Below are positions 14,917-15,730 of a DNA stretch of 15,730 nt, in pieces; positions within the stretch are counted from its first letter, which is position 1, and every line of letters begins with the position of its first letter. This stretch comes from Chlorobiales bacterium (lineage in GTDB: Bacteria; Bacteroidota; Chlorobiia; Chlorobiales; Chlorobiaceae): positions 1 to 15,730 of the forward strand of contig JAKSDC010000067.1 of the NCBI GenBank assembly GCA_022360275.1. Reading direction: 5' to 3'. The translations under genes were made by a program, and so were the position numbers. Below the pieces are notes generated by a model that ran no database searches, was not told where the DNA came from, and worked only from the letters and a program-made list of their open reading frames with translations.

Positions 14917-15730
14917 TCAACCCACCCTCAGCAATCTGGTGTTCCCCAGTACCAATCCTGCAACAAGCAAAACCGCCGACGGCAACAGCAGCCACGAATA
15001 CAGTTCCGTCCGAACAACCATCCGCGATCCATCCAGACGGCCCCGTTCCAGTGCATCGATCTCCCTGAACGCATCCCTGAGACCACGTTCATCCGAAGCC
15101 CTGAAAAACGTTCCGCCGGTCAGATCGGCCACTTTTCGAAGCGTTTCCCCGACACGTTCATCCCGACCCTCGATAATCGACTCGATGTTCCCGGATCGCT
15201 GGCGGCTGCCTACCCCTATGGCATAGATACGCACACCCTCGCTCCCGGCAATACCGGCAGCCGTCACAGGCCCGACCTCGCCCCTGTTGTGCTCCCCGTC
15301 GGTCAAGAGCACCAAGACCTTTTCCCCGGATACCGAGGCTTTCAGACGATTCGTGCCCAACAGGATCGCCGAGCCGATAGCAGTGCCTTCGTCGCCGATC
15401 GCATCGACCGAAACCTGCCTTACAAGCATACCGAGCAGCTTATGGTCGAGCGTAAGGGGACATTGGGTAAAGCTCTTTCCCCTGAACAGCACAAGCCCCA
15501 ATCTGTCTTGTGGACGGTTTTGTATAAAGCGTAAGGCGATACTCTTTGCTGCATCGAGGCGGCTGCCGCCAAAATCCTCCTCGAGCATCGACTCCGAAAT
15601 ATCCAGCGCGAGCATGATATCGATCCCTTTTTCCGAAGCCGCTGAAACTTCGCGGCTTATCTGGGGACGCCCTGTTGCAAGCAAGGCGAGAACTATCGCC
15701 GAGCGCATGAGCCATTGCGGCAAACGTACC
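14917..15730 (-). CDS. batA: BatA-type von Willebrand factor A membrane protein (partial, N-terminus beyond window)
   Basis: The frame is open to the right edge; 271 codons are visible and the start is missing. The first visible residues (LPQWLMRSAIVLALLAT) are the second membrane helix of a BatA-like protein, so about 50-70 residues are probably lost. The VWA domain follows with a complete MIDAS: DISES (43-47 of the visible part), Thr in EGTAIG (about 116) and TDGEH (143-147). The Q-x-P-x-DRLGLVLF segment after the first MIDAS motif is typical of BatA. A C-terminal helix (YSWLLLPSAVLLVAGLVLG) anchors the end. It is directly upstream of batB with zero gap. moxR and a DUF58 gene would be expected outside the window to the right. 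Confidence 0.87.
   Translation of the reverse strand, partial: VRLPQWLMRSAIVLALLATGRPQISREVSAASEKGIDIMLALDISESMLEEDFGGSRLDAAKSIALRFIQNRPQDRLGLVLFRGKSFTQCPLTLDHKLLGMLVRQVSVDAIGDEGTAIGSAILLGTNRLKASVSGEKVLVLLTDGEHNRGEVGPVTAAGIAGSEGVRIYAIGVGSRQRSGNIESIIEGRDERVGETLRKVADLTGGTFFRASDERGLRDAFREIDALERGRLDGSRMVVRTELYSWLLLPSAVLLVAGLVLGNTRLLRVG

Noticed and set aside
14234..15226. Plus-strand open frame of 330 codons opposite batA/batB
   Set aside because: It is a Ser/Arg/Pro-rich mirror of the VWA genes with no motif of its own.

Overview
The window looks like chromosomal DNA from a green sulfur bacterium (Chlorobi/Chlorobiaceae). Base composition is roughly half G+C. The strongest hint is a ClpB made only as its N-terminal half, which from memory resembles the ClpB 1 / ClpB 2 arrangement annotated in Chlorobium tepidum. 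A Rieske-glutamate synthase fusion and an HPr set away from any sugar PTS gene are compatible with this. No 16S or photosynthesis gene is present, so the assignment is an inference. I see no IS element, CRISPR array, tRNA or rRNA.

Bases 1-7764 (minus strand; transcription runs from 7764 down to 1) read as one long block: obgE (GTPase), a short GNAT enzyme resembling N-acetylglutamate synthase, ptsH (HPr), a GT4 glycosyltransferase, a GT2 glycosyltransferase, a polysaccharide flippase and a YfhO-type GT-C membrane protein that runs off the left edge. The last four are tightly coupled (4-base overlaps, then a 29-base gap) and form a surface-glycan module: two cytoplasmic sugar transferases, a lipid-linked glycan flippase, and a membrane enzyme that probably adds sugar outside the membrane. 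A tandem hairpin region between the acetyltransferase and ptsH may split the block into two transcripts.

Bases 7844-8152 (plus) hold xseB, divergent from obgE and convergent with gatB. Bases 8168-11622 (minus) hold clpB (N-terminal half only), a secreted SYLF-domain protein and gatB. A 61-base divergent region separates clpB from a plus-strand gene (11684-13324) joining an N-terminal Rieske [2Fe-2S] domain to the FMN/[3Fe-4S] domain of glutamate synthase, without the glutaminase domain. A 101-residue protein of unknown function (13334-13639, minus) converges on it.

Bases 13882-15730 (minus) hold a batA-batB pair: two membrane-anchored von Willebrand factor A proteins of the Bacteroides aerotolerance type. 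batA runs off the right edge. No batC or batD follows; instead there is a 242-base gap with a 9-bp inverted repeat.

Most genes are conserved housekeeping or envelope genes. The two observations most worth following are the Rieske-GltS fusion and the half-length ClpB.
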